Origin: Sphingobacterium thalpophilum
GTDB taxonomy: Bacteria > Bacteroidota > Bacteroidia > Sphingobacteriales > Sphingobacteriaceae
Assembly: GCF_901482695.1 (NCBI RefSeq)
Contig: NZ_LR590484.1
Coordinates: 4,898,001-4,962,000 of the forward strand
Reading direction: 5' to 3'
Length of the DNA stretch: 64,000 nucleotides
Positions 28,559-36,195 of this stretch are shown here, piece by piece. The translations under genes were made by a program, and so were the position numbers. The notes under the pieces were generated by a model. The model had not been told where the DNA came from, did not search any database, and was given only the letters and a program-made list of their open reading frames with translations. Position 1 is the first letter of the stretch; each line of letters opens with the position of its first letter.

Positions 28559-28573
28559 TTATGTAGTACATAA
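28559..28573. promoter_or_regulatory. Operator 3 upstream of the sialidase gene
   Basis: TTATGTAGTACATAA, identical over 15 bases to the site before susC (22966-22980). It lies 11 bases before the sialidase start and 27 bases after the regulator stop, so it can split the locus into separately repressed units susCD and nanH onward. Confidence 0.72.
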
Positions 28574-28584
28574 GTACCTAAAAT

Positions 28585-30231
28585 ATGCAAATAACCACAA
28601 AAATAAAAGACAGTCTGTTCACCCTCTTCCTGCTGCTGGCCGCTACGGCGGCAGTTGCACAGGTTCGGATTGCCGAGCGCCACTATACCTTACCGGTATT
28701 AGCGGATCAGCCGATCAATATTCTCAAACGGCTGGAATTTACAGCCGACAAGCAGCAGCAGGTTGAAGCGGAACTTACCGTAAAGACCGACGCACTGGCA
28801 GCGGAACAGCTGGATAGCCTAAGCTGCTGGTTTGCCGGTACAGACAGTACCCTGCTGACGCATACGCCGAGCGCCGCACATCAGCGCGTAGCTGCACAAA
28901 AATGGAAGGGGAGAACCGGAAAAATAAAGGTGTCGCTGAAACTGGAAAAAGGTGTCAACTACCTGTGGGTAACCGCCAAGGTTCATCCATTCAAAAAGCT
29001 GGATCAGACTTTTGAGGTAGCCATAACGAAGGCCTCCCTAGCGGGGCTACCGTCCCAATCCCAGCTTTCGGGCAAGTTTGCGCGCTACAGACCGGCTGTT
29101 GCCGTACGCCGGCAAGGTGCTGAGGGAGTCCATACCAGCCGTATTCCGGGGGTAATTACGGCCAGAGACGGCAGTCTGGTCGCGGTATACGATGCCCGCA
29201 GAGAGCTGGGCAGGGACCTGCAGGGTGACATCGATATCGGCGTATCACGCAGCCTGGATGGTGGCCGTAGCTGGCTGCCCATGGAGATTGCGATCGATAT
29301 GGGCACATTCGGCGGGCTGCCGCAAAAATTCAACGGAGTCTCTGATCCCAATATCCTGCTCAACGAGCGAACCGGGACGATCTATGTTGCAGGACTGTGG
29401 ATGCACGGTGTGCTGGACGAAACAGGCACTTGGTACCCCGGGGTCAAAGAAGGCCGCGAGATCCATAATCATCAATGGAAAAATAAGGGATCGCAGCCGG
29501 GTTTTGGGATCAAACAGACGTCCCAGTTTCTACTGGTAAAAAGCGAGGACAATGGCCTGAGCTGGTCCAAACCGGTCAATCTCACCCATCTGAAACGGGC
29601 GGAATGGTGGCTCTGGGCTCCAGCCCCCGGACATGGCATCAGCCTGCAGGACGGCACACTGCTGCTGCCAAGCCAGGGACGTGATGAGACAGGCAAGGCA
29701 TTTTCCAATATCACCTACAGCAAGGATGGTGGCCAAACCTGGAAAACTTCCAATCCAGCACTCGCGGAATCCACAACGGAATGCATGGCCGTACAATTGG
29801 ACAATGGGGACATTATGCTAAATATGCGGTCAAACTACAATGCCACCCACAAGGGCGATGACAATGGCCGTGCCATCGCCCTGACCAATGATCTGGGCGA
29901 AACATGGACCGAGCATCCCACTTCACACAAGGCGCTGATCGAACCGACCTGTATGGCCAGCATCCACAAACATGTCTATCAAACAGAAGGGAACAGCAGC
30001 TCTGTCTTGGTCTTCTGTAATCCCGATTCCAAATTTGTCCGCGCCAATATCACCCTCAAGGTCAGCAAGGACAACGGTGATTCCTGGCAGCCCAAAGTTC
30101 TGCTCGACGAAGGCAAGGGGCGGGGATACTCCTGCATTACTTCCGTGGATCAGCAGACACTCGGCGTGCTGTATGAAGGTAGCCAGGCGGATCTAATATT
30201 CCAGCAGATACCACTAAAAGAATTGTTATAA
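28585..30231 (+). CDS. nanH: Exo-alpha-sialidase (neuraminidase)
   Basis: 548 residues with a signal peptide (LFTLFLLLAATAAVAQ), an N-terminal beta-sandwich typical of Bacteroidota sialidases (about residues 22-160), and a six-bladed catalytic propeller. Catalytic features: the arginine motif RIPG (about 189), an Asp-bearing loop DARRELGRDLQGDIDIG, and a C-terminal VLYEG with the Tyr/Glu nucleophile pair. Five Asp boxes are visible: SLDGGRSW, SEDNGLSW, SKDGGQTW, TNDLGETW, SKDNGDSW. It releases terminal sialic acid from glycoconjugates in the periplasm or at the surface. First gene of the probable nanH-nanA-nanM-transporter unit. Confidence 0.94.
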   Translation: MQITTKIKDSLFTLFLLLAATAAVAQVRIAERHYTLPVLADQPINILKRLEFTADKQQQVEAELTVKTDALAAEQLDSLSCWFAGTDSTLLTHTPSAAHQRVAAQKWKGRTGKIKVSLKLEKGVNYLWVTAKVHPFKKLDQTFEVAITKASLAGLPSQSQLSGKFARYRPAVAVRRQGAEGVHTSRIPGVITARDGSLVAVYDARRELGRDLQGDIDIGVSRSLDGGRSWLPMEIAIDMGTFGGLPQKFNGVSDPNILLNERTGTIYVAGLWMHGVLDETGTWYPGVKEGREIHNHQWKNKGSQPGFGIKQTSQFLLVKSEDNGLSWSKPVNLTHLKRAEWWLWAPAPGHGISLQDGTLLLPSQGRDETGKAFSNITYSKDGGQTWKTSNPALAESTTECMAVQLDNGDIMLNMRSNYNATHKGDDNGRAIALTNDLGETWTEHPTSHKALIEPTCMASIHKHVYQTEGNSSSVLVFCNPDSKFVRANITLKVSKDNGDSWQPKVLLDEGKGRGYSCITSVDQQTLGVLYEGSQADLIFQQIPLKELL

Positions 30232-30252
30232 TCTCAAATATTGCTAGATAAA

Positions 30253-31176
30253 ATGAATAAAAAGCATAAAATAAAAGGCTTGATCGCCGCGGCATTTGCC
30301 AATTATGACCAAGCCGGAAATATCGACCTGGACGGTATTCCAGCCATGACGGAGCACCTTGTCCGACAGGGGCTGCGGGGGATATTTATCTGCGGAACCA
30401 ACGGGGAGGGACCGAGTCTCTCCACGGCCGAGCGCATGGCAGTTGCCGAACGTTATATCAAGGCCATTGACGGGCGGGTCCTTTCTTTTGTCCATGTGGG
30501 GCATAGCTCCATTGCCGAAGCCAAACACCTGGCAGCACATGCCGAAAGCATCGGTGCTGATTATATTTCAGCGGTCTCGGCTTTCTATTTCAAGCCCTCA
30601 TCCGTGGAAAATCTGGTCGATGCCATGGCCGCCATTGCGGCCGCGGCCCCCAATACACCTTTCTACTACTATCATATCCCTGCTGTCACAGGCCTGCAGA
30701 TCGATATGCTCCACTTCCTGGCCTTGGCAGAGCAGAAAATCCCAACCTTCCAGGGGATCAAATATACAGCGGCCACCTTACATGAATACCAGGCCTGCCT
30801 ACAATATAAAGAGGGCAAGTACGATATCCTGTTTGGTTACGATGAACTGCTCTTGCCAGCACTGGCAGTGGGAGCGACCGGTGCCATTGGCAGTACCTAC
30901 AATTACGCTGCGCCCCTTTATCTGGAGGTAATCCGCCGGTTTGACGCTGGTGCCCATGAAGCGGCACGTAACCTGCATTTTGAAGCCGTGCAGATGGTGC
31001 AACTGCTGGTAAAATATGGGCCGATCCCAGTGCAGCGGGCTATTATGAAAAAGATCGGATTAGATCTGGGGCAGCCCCGGCTTCCATTGACGCTGTTGGA
31101 TGAAGACAATGAGCAGCAGCTGCTTGCCGAATTGGAACATTCTAAATTCTTGGAGCATGTGGCATTATATCAGTAA
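30253..31176 (+). CDS. nanA: N-acetylneuraminate lyase
   Basis: 307 residues from ATG 30253 (a TTG 12 bases upstream is in frame). DapA/NAL-family TIM barrel: GIFICGTNGEGPSLS is the GxTGE-type carboxylate loop, FYYYHIPAVTG holds the catalytic Tyr, and TFQGIKYTAA the Schiff-base Lys. The HIPAVTG and GATGAIGSTYNY segments are those of sialate lyases rather than dihydrodipicolinate synthase. It cleaves Neu5Ac to ManNAc and pyruvate in the cytoplasm. It follows the sialidase gene by 21 bases and overlaps the nanM start. Confidence 0.9.
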   Translation: MNKKHKIKGLIAAAFANYDQAGNIDLDGIPAMTEHLVRQGLRGIFICGTNGEGPSLSTAERMAVAERYIKAIDGRVLSFVHVGHSSIAEAKHLAAHAESIGADYISAVSAFYFKPSSVENLVDAMAAIAAAAPNTPFYYYHIPAVTGLQIDMLHFLALAEQKIPTFQGIKYTAATLHEYQACLQYKEGKYDILFGYDELLLPALAVGATGAIGSTYNYAAPLYLEVIRRFDAGAHEAARNLHFEAVQMVQLLVKYGPIPVQRAIMKKIGLDLGQPRLPLTLLDEDNEQQLLAELEHSKFLEHVALYQ

Positions 31177-32254
31177 ACTTCTCTTATTTTATTTTTTGTT
31201 TATGGGATATCGTGATGGAATAGCACAGGCTCTGAGCAATCGGATGGTTTGGGATACAGCTGCTCAGGTCCCTGATCAGAGGGGGTATGCCGGGGCTTAT
31301 GTTGGTCATGCACAAGGACATATGTACGCTTTGGGCGGAGCCAATTTTCCTTCGGGGATTCCACCTTGGGAAGGTGGGAAAAAGGTCTGGACCGACCGGA
31401 TCTTTATCCTGAATAGCGACGGGTCTTCGCAGGAAGCCTCCTTTCAGCTGCCCCGTCCAATGGGTTACGGAGCCTATGCTTCGTATCAGGACTGTATCTA
31501 TCTGGCGGGTGGGAGTGATCAGTCGGGCCATCTCCAGACCACCTACCGCCTTGAGCTTTCGGTGGATAGCGGCAGGTTCACACGCTTGCCAGATCTTCCT
31601 GCTCCGATCGCCAACTGTGCCTCGGTCCGGATCAAAAACTATTGGTATGTCCTCGGTGGCATCAATAGCCCTGATGCCCTGACGGCAAACAATAATTGCT
31701 GGCGGCTGGATCTCGATCATCCCGAAAAAGGCTGGACGGTATTGAGCGCCATCCCTGGTCCGGGACGCATGCTTGCTGTCGCGGGTAACGCCGACGGGGA
31801 GTTGCTGATACTTTCAGGTGTAACACTGATCAATGGTAAGCGGAAGTATCTGAAAGACGCCTATCTGCTGACAGCGGATGGAATGTGGCAGCAGTTGCCC
31901 GAGCTTGTCCATGCTGTCGCAGCGGCCCCCAGTCCCGCCGCCCTTGACGCCGGGGCGGGACAGCTCCTGATTTTCGGCGGTGATGACGGCACATTGGCTG
32001 CGGCAAGCCCAGTGGGGCATCCCGGCTTTTCAGACCGGATCCTGGCATACGATATCCGGCAGCGCAAATGGACCGATGCCGGTCAGATTCCTGTCCGCAA
32101 AAACAAGGGGCGAGGGGAGAGTCCGGCAACAGAGCTGCTGCCTCCGGTGACGACGGGGCTGCTGCAGCAGGATGATCAGATCCTTATCCCCATGGGTGAG
32201 GTGCGGCCCGGTGTGCGGACCAACCGTATATTAACGATCCATTTTAAACCTTGA
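31157..32254 (+). CDS. nanM: N-acetylneuraminate epimerase (mutarotase), Kelch propeller
   Basis: 365 residues from ATG 31157, which overlaps the nanA end by 20 bases; earlier in-frame starts (31100) lie within nanA and would bury the signal peptide (ISKLLLFYFLFMGYRDGIAQA). The Kelch signature of NanM is clear: HMYALGGANFPSGIPPWEGGKKVW followed by repeats YLAGGSDQSG, YVLGGINSPD, LLILSGVTLING and LLIFGGDDG. NanM speeds conversion of alpha-Neu5Ac released by sialidase to the beta anomer used by the transporter. Coupled translation with nanA is likely. Confidence 0.9.
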   Translation: MWHYISKLLLFYFLFMGYRDGIAQALSNRMVWDTAAQVPDQRGYAGAYVGHAQGHMYALGGANFPSGIPPWEGGKKVWTDRIFILNSDGSSQEASFQLPRPMGYGAYASYQDCIYLAGGSDQSGHLQTTYRLELSVDSGRFTRLPDLPAPIANCASVRIKNYWYVLGGINSPDALTANNNCWRLDLDHPEKGWTVLSAIPGPGRMLAVAGNADGELLILSGVTLINGKRKYLKDAYLLTADGMWQQLPELVHAVAAAPSPAALDAGAGQLLIFGGDDGTLAAASPVGHPGFSDRILAYDIRQRKWTDAGQIPVRKNKGRGESPATELLPPVTTGLLQQDDQILIPMGEVRPGVRTNRILTIHFKP

Positions 32255-32300
32255 TACCCTAAACGATCGCAGTTAAAAGAACTTGTATAAACCTAAAATA

Positions 32301-33533
32301 ATGATAAACACGACATCAAAACGTTATGCCTGGCTAATCGTCATCTTCCTGTGGGTGGTCGCCTTTCTAAATTATTTTGACCGCCTGTTGATGACTTCGA
32401 TGCGGGATCCGATTCTCAGCGAATTTCAGTTAAACGATGCGCAGTTCGGCTTGCTGACGGCCGTCTTTTTATGGTGTTATGGCATTGTGAGTCCCTTTGG
32501 GGGCTATATGGCCGATCGGTACTCCCGCAGGAAAGTAATTCTTTTCTCGGTATTCGTCTGGTCTGCGGTTACGCTTTGGACGGGCTATGCGCGCTCATTT
32601 CCCGAATTATTGCTGACACGGGTGTTGATGGGCGTCAGCGAGGCCTGTTATATTCCTGCTGCCCTGGCATTGATCAGTGATTACCATAGTGGCCGTACGC
32701 GTTCCCTGGCCACGGGGCTACATATGTGCGGACTCTATACGGGAATGGCCATGGGCGGTCTGGGGGGATATATCGCCGAATATTGGGGCTGGCGCCAGGG
32801 ATTTCATGTCTTTGGTCTTTTCGGTGTTGTGTACGCACTGCTACTGGCCTATACCTTACGCGACCGGGTTGTTCCTGCTGCACCGAACGAACCGGCACCA
32901 GAGCAGCGAGAGACGGTGCAGCTCAAAGCCATTTTGCAAAGCCTATTTCGCCTGCCTTCCTTTTATGTCATTATGATCTATTTTGCCGTTCTGGGCATGG
33001 CAAACTGGCTGATCAACGGTTGGCTTCCCACATTTCTGAAGGAACAGTTCAGCCTTGATCTCGGCCAGGCGGGCATTTCGGCCACCGGATATATGCAGAT
33101 CGGCTCTTTTGCCGGTGTCGTTATGGGCGGTTTATTGGCGGACCGCTGGCAACGCCGGAATAAGCGCGCCCGGCTGTATGTGATCGTCCTGGGCTTTGCG
33201 CTGGGCGCCCCCTTTTTGTTCTTTATGGCCTGGACCCATGTTTTTACCTGGGCAATTCTCGCGATGCTTGTCTTCGGACTGGCACGCGGATTCAATGATG
33301 CCAATCTGATGCCGCTCTTACGGCAGGTGGCCGACAGCCGCTACAGCGCCACGGCCTATGGCTTCTTAAATTTTTTGAGCACCATTGTCGGCGGACTGAT
33401 GGTTTACGTCGGGGGCGCCCTGAAAGATGCCGACGTGAGCCTGGCGATTACCTATCAGGTTGTGGCAATCGGGCTGCTGCTGGCTGCGCTGTCCCTGCTG
33501 CTGGTAAAAGTTAAAAACGATACGATACAATAA
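32301..33533 (+). CDS. MFS transporter, probable sialic-acid permease
   Basis: 410 residues from ATG 32301, with twelve hydrophobic segments. It has the MFS loop motif DRYSRRKVILF between helices 2 and 3 and the ACS-family start AWLIVIFLWVVAFLNYFDRLLM. In Bacteroidota the inner-membrane sialate importer NanT is an MFS protein; the position at the end of the nanH-nanA-nanM run makes that role likely here but the substrate cannot be read from sequence. 46 bases after nanM. Confidence 0.82.
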   Translation: MINTTSKRYAWLIVIFLWVVAFLNYFDRLLMTSMRDPILSEFQLNDAQFGLLTAVFLWCYGIVSPFGGYMADRYSRRKVILFSVFVWSAVTLWTGYARSFPELLLTRVLMGVSEACYIPAALALISDYHSGRTRSLATGLHMCGLYTGMAMGGLGGYIAEYWGWRQGFHVFGLFGVVYALLLAYTLRDRVVPAAPNEPAPEQRETVQLKAILQSLFRLPSFYVIMIYFAVLGMANWLINGWLPTFLKEQFSLDLGQAGISATGYMQIGSFAGVVMGGLLADRWQRRNKRARLYVIVLGFALGAPFLFFMAWTHVFTWAILAMLVFGLARGFNDANLMPLLRQVADSRYSATAYGFLNFLSTIVGGLMVYVGGALKDADVSLAITYQVVAIGLLLAALSLLLVKVKNDTIQ

Positions 33534-33645
33534 AATAAGAGCTATAGCCTTTCCCTGCACGAAATGAAAGCAAACAATAAACTCGGCAGGAGGGTAGGGT
33601 TTAAAAGCGACAAACTGCGTCTCGCTGGCGCATAAACAAAAAAAG

Positions 33646-33893
33646 ATGAAAAAGAACGTAGGATTTATAATTGCCTGTTACTTGATAATCTGTACATCGC
33701 GGGCGAGGACCGTAAGTTTTACCCTGCCAGACATCAGCTGAGGGGGGCTCAGTTACTGGTATTCGCCGATCAGGTAAAGGTACCGAAGGCAGTGCGTTTT
33801 GGTTTTACCAACAGCGCTACACCCAATCTTTTCAATAGCAGAGGCCTGCCGGTATCACCATTCCGTACCGATGATTGGCCGGATTTTGAATAA
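33646..33893 (+). pseudogene. Remnant of a sialate O-acetylesterase gene (internal deletion)
   Basis: ATG 33646 encodes a signal-like start KNVGFIIACYLIICTSRA followed by VSFTLPDIS and a stop, the normal beginning of a SASA-type esterase. From about 33748, in another frame, the sequence reads ADQVKVPKAVRFGFTNSA and NLFNSRGLPVSPFRTDDW before TAA at 33891-33893, the characteristic C-terminus of sialate O-acetylesterases. All the catalytic middle part (several hundred codons) has been lost. The gene is last in the sialic-acid locus, where such esterases normally strip O-acetyl groups before lyase action. A 23-codon ORF at 33564-33635 between it and the transporter has no recognisable content. 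Confidence 0.75.
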
Positions 33894-34122
33894 GGGAAAT
33901 GTAAGCACATAACATAGCATATTCTTAGCTGAATATTCAAATGGAGATTCCATAGAAAATATAGCAAAGGAATACCAGGAATCACTGAGATTTTATGTTT
34001 TTAATCCGACAAATGCATTTGGCAAAAATTTTATAATTTTGTTTTACGAGATTTGGCTCTAAATATATCTTATTCAAAACAAGTTGGTAAATATTTTGTA
34101 TATTTAGATCAGGGAGGTTATT

Positions 34123-34365
34123 ATGGCATCATTATTAAAATCAAGAGAAGAGCGCAAAAAGTTAAATCAAGCAGCAAAACAGGCTTCCGAAATTGCAAAT
34201 AAGGAGAACAGAGCTTTAGATTTATCTATTCAGGTTGTAGAGAACGGATATGTCGTTGAAAAACGTGTAGATGGGACTCGTCAGATTATAAAAAAGATAG
34301 ATCGGATTAAGAGTAAAGTGAAATTAAAAAAAGGTATTGTTTTATGCCTAGAGCCAAAAGGTTAA
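34123..34365 (+). CDS. Small antitoxin-like protein of the zeta-type pair
   Basis: 80 residues, highly charged, mostly helical at the start (ASLLKSREERKKLNQAAKQASEIANKEN) and basic at the end. Preceded by a strong AGGGAGG purine box at 34111-34117, unusual for this window. It overlaps the kinase-like toxin gene by 22 bases, the arrangement of small antitoxin plus zeta-toxin-like (PezT/ZTL) pairs. No standard antitoxin family is recognised by eye; the role rests on context and on the fact that the pair is duplicated together at 38982. Confidence 0.65.
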   Translation: MASLLKSREERKKLNQAAKQASEIANKENRALDLSIQVVENGYVVEKRVDGTRQIIKKIDRIKSKVKLKKGIVLCLEPKG

Positions 34366-35093
34366 GAGTGTTTGCCGGTCCAAACGGTTCGGGTAAATCA
34401 ACTTTATATAAACAAATCAGTAGCCAGTTTAATACTGGCTATTTTGTTAATTCAGATGAGATTGAACAGGAGATCAGTAAAGCAGGCTTTATAAATCTTA
34501 GTCGCTTTGGATTGAAGCTTACTCAGGAGGACTTGGAGCAATTTTTTGGCCGGGATCAATCAATAACTCTTTTAGAAAAGGCTGAAGCTTCTGGGCATTC
34601 GATATCTATTGCTATTCGCGAAAATATGATCGTGGACAAGTCAAAGGATACACATAGTTACCAAGCGTCGCTTATTACCTCTTTTATACGGTATCATTTA
34701 CTCGAAAATGATATTAGTTATTCATTTGAGACAGTAATGAGTCATCCATCCAAACTGGGAGAAATTGAAGAAGCAAGTGAAAGAAAATTTAGAACCTATC
34801 TTTATTTTGTTTGCTTAGATGATCCATTGATTAATATTTCCCGGGTTGAAATTAGAAAAGAGAAAGGCGGCCATGGCGTGCCACAGGATAAAATTGTCCA
34901 TAGATACTATCGTACACTGACCAATTTATTGCCTGCAATTAAAGCTTGCGAAAAAGCTTACTTATTTGATAACTCCGGAGAAACGATGGTTTTGATAGCG
35001 GAAGTATTGCACGGCGGGATCACCATTTTATTGCCGGAAAACAAGCTTCCAAATTGGTTTATAAAATACGTTGTCAATAAAATTAATGAATAG
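34344..35093 (+). CDS. Zeta-toxin-like P-loop kinase
   Basis: 249 residues. Walker A GPNGSGKST (residues 12-20), then YFVNSDEIEQEISKAGF, the YSFETVMSHPSKLGEIEEA segment that carries the FET motif of zeta toxins, and KEKGGHGVPQDKIVHRYYRTLTNL, the arginine-rich substrate/ATP loop. Zeta toxins phosphorylate UDP-N-acetylglucosamine and block peptidoglycan synthesis; related ZTL proteins may have other substrates. The start overlaps the antitoxin gene. A degraded copy of the pair lies at 38982-39412. Confidence 0.82.
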   Translation: MPRAKRLRVFAGPNGSGKSTLYKQISSQFNTGYFVNSDEIEQEISKAGFINLSRFGLKLTQEDLEQFFGRDQSITLLEKAEASGHSISIAIRENMIVDKSKDTHSYQASLITSFIRYHLLENDISYSFETVMSHPSKLGEIEEASERKFRTYLYFVCLDDPLINISRVEIRKEKGGHGVPQDKIVHRYYRTLTNLLPAIKACEKAYLFDNSGETMVLIAEVLHGGITILLPENKLPNWFIKYVVNKINE

Positions 35094-35227
35094 GCTTTCC
35101 TTATTATGGCTATTTGGCTTACTAAGCACAAGATTATCTTTTGAACTCTACGTGGTAGCAGAAACTATCTGTTAGCAGAACATAAAATGTCAAAGCCATA
35201 AAACTGAGATGAACAAATAGGGGAGCA

Positions 35228-35725
35228 TTAATTCTCTTCATTATCTATATTACGTTTGTAGAATCTCAATGTCTTTATTGCTTTAAGAAGGTCCTTTTCT
35301 GTTTGTGTTTTCAGGTTTGAACCGTGGAGATTAAATCGGACTCTCGAAGAGTCTCCCCAGAGGCTGCCGATGTATATTCCAGTCGTACCTTTTCCGGATA
35401 TTCTTGGGAATACGATTTTGGCACGTCTGTTATCAATGGTATCCCAGGATACATTTTGTTTTCTGTACAGGTCGGCATCAATATTCATTGACATGATATC
35501 TTTCACCACAATGAAATCGGAGGAGTCCAAGTTATTTTCTTCCATCATCTGTCGTGTGATAACCTGAATATTTGGCTCTGTCAGCGTATTTGAATACATA
35601 CCCAGATCAAAGTAAAGCGTATCCGCGTTGTCTACAGCAATTGCGCCGACATAACTGTCGATTCCGTTTTGTTTGACCTCCTCCCATCTATAAGGAGCTT
35701 CAAGCGTAAATAGACCAAAATCCAT
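35228..35725 (-). CDS. Putative lipoprotein, unknown; start uncertain
   Basis: The ATG at 35725 gives 165 residues (MDFGLFTLEAPYRWEEVKQNG ... GIYIGSLWGDSSRVRFNLHG) of unknown function. The codons just upstream are open and read FILAIGCKDPSRTKT, a lipobox-like stretch that is shared with the remnant at 40220-40465 (FTILAIGCQDSFRTKT). The natural protein is therefore probably a lipoprotein starting near 35790, but I see no ATG in that frame there; the signal peptide may be frameshifted. Without it the product would stay in the cytoplasm. Confidence 0.55.
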   Translation of the reverse strand: MDFGLFTLEAPYRWEEVKQNGIDSYVGAIAVDNADTLYFDLGMYSNTLTEPNIQVITRQMMEENNLDSSDFIVVKDIMSMNIDADLYRKQNVSWDTIDNRRAKIVFPRISGKGTTGIYIGSLWGDSSRVRFNLHGSNLKTQTEKDLLKAIKTLRFYKRNIDNEEN

Positions 35726-36023
35726 TGTCTTGGTGCGAGATGGATCTTTGCACCCAATGGCAAGGATAAATTCCCTTTTTAAGACTTTTAATGGTTTTCC
35801 TCCCTTTTAAATGAGTACTTCAAGTCCGAATTCTCTACTTTAAAATGTCCTGTTTTGCGGGGGAAGGTCATCACTCCGACAGAATTGTCAAAAAATATTA
35901 CGAACCGACAACAAATAAATCAATTAGTAACGTAACTTAGAAAAGTCCAATCTAGTTGTCGGAAAAATGGGGATACTTACAGGAGCACAACCAAAAATAC
36001 CGACAAACTACCGGACGAAAAAG

Positions 36024-36170
36024 AACAGTGAAGCAAGAACATCACCTATACGCAAGCAGGGTTTTCGCGCTTCGTAGGTCAGTCAGGAAAGTAGTAAATT
36101 TGAAGTCCAGTTCCTCATAGGAAGGCTAGTACTTACATCGCTACCTGCGTATAGCTGGGAACTGTTAGGC
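36024..36170. other. Nested inverted-repeat structure ending in an attC-like core
   Basis: Inner arms CTATACGCA (36046-36054) and TGCGTATAG (36146-36154) are perfect 9-bp complements, and outer arms AACAGT (36024-36029) and ACTGTT (36161-36166) pair as well, giving a large hairpin with a loop of about 90 bases. The right end reads GTTAGGC (36164-36170), which fits the GTTRRRY core of integron attC sites. It immediately precedes the helicase gene. No integrase is in the window. The rest of 35726-36195 shows no gene. Confidence 0.35.
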
Positions 36171-36195
36171 ATAAGTTTAATCAACATATTATACA

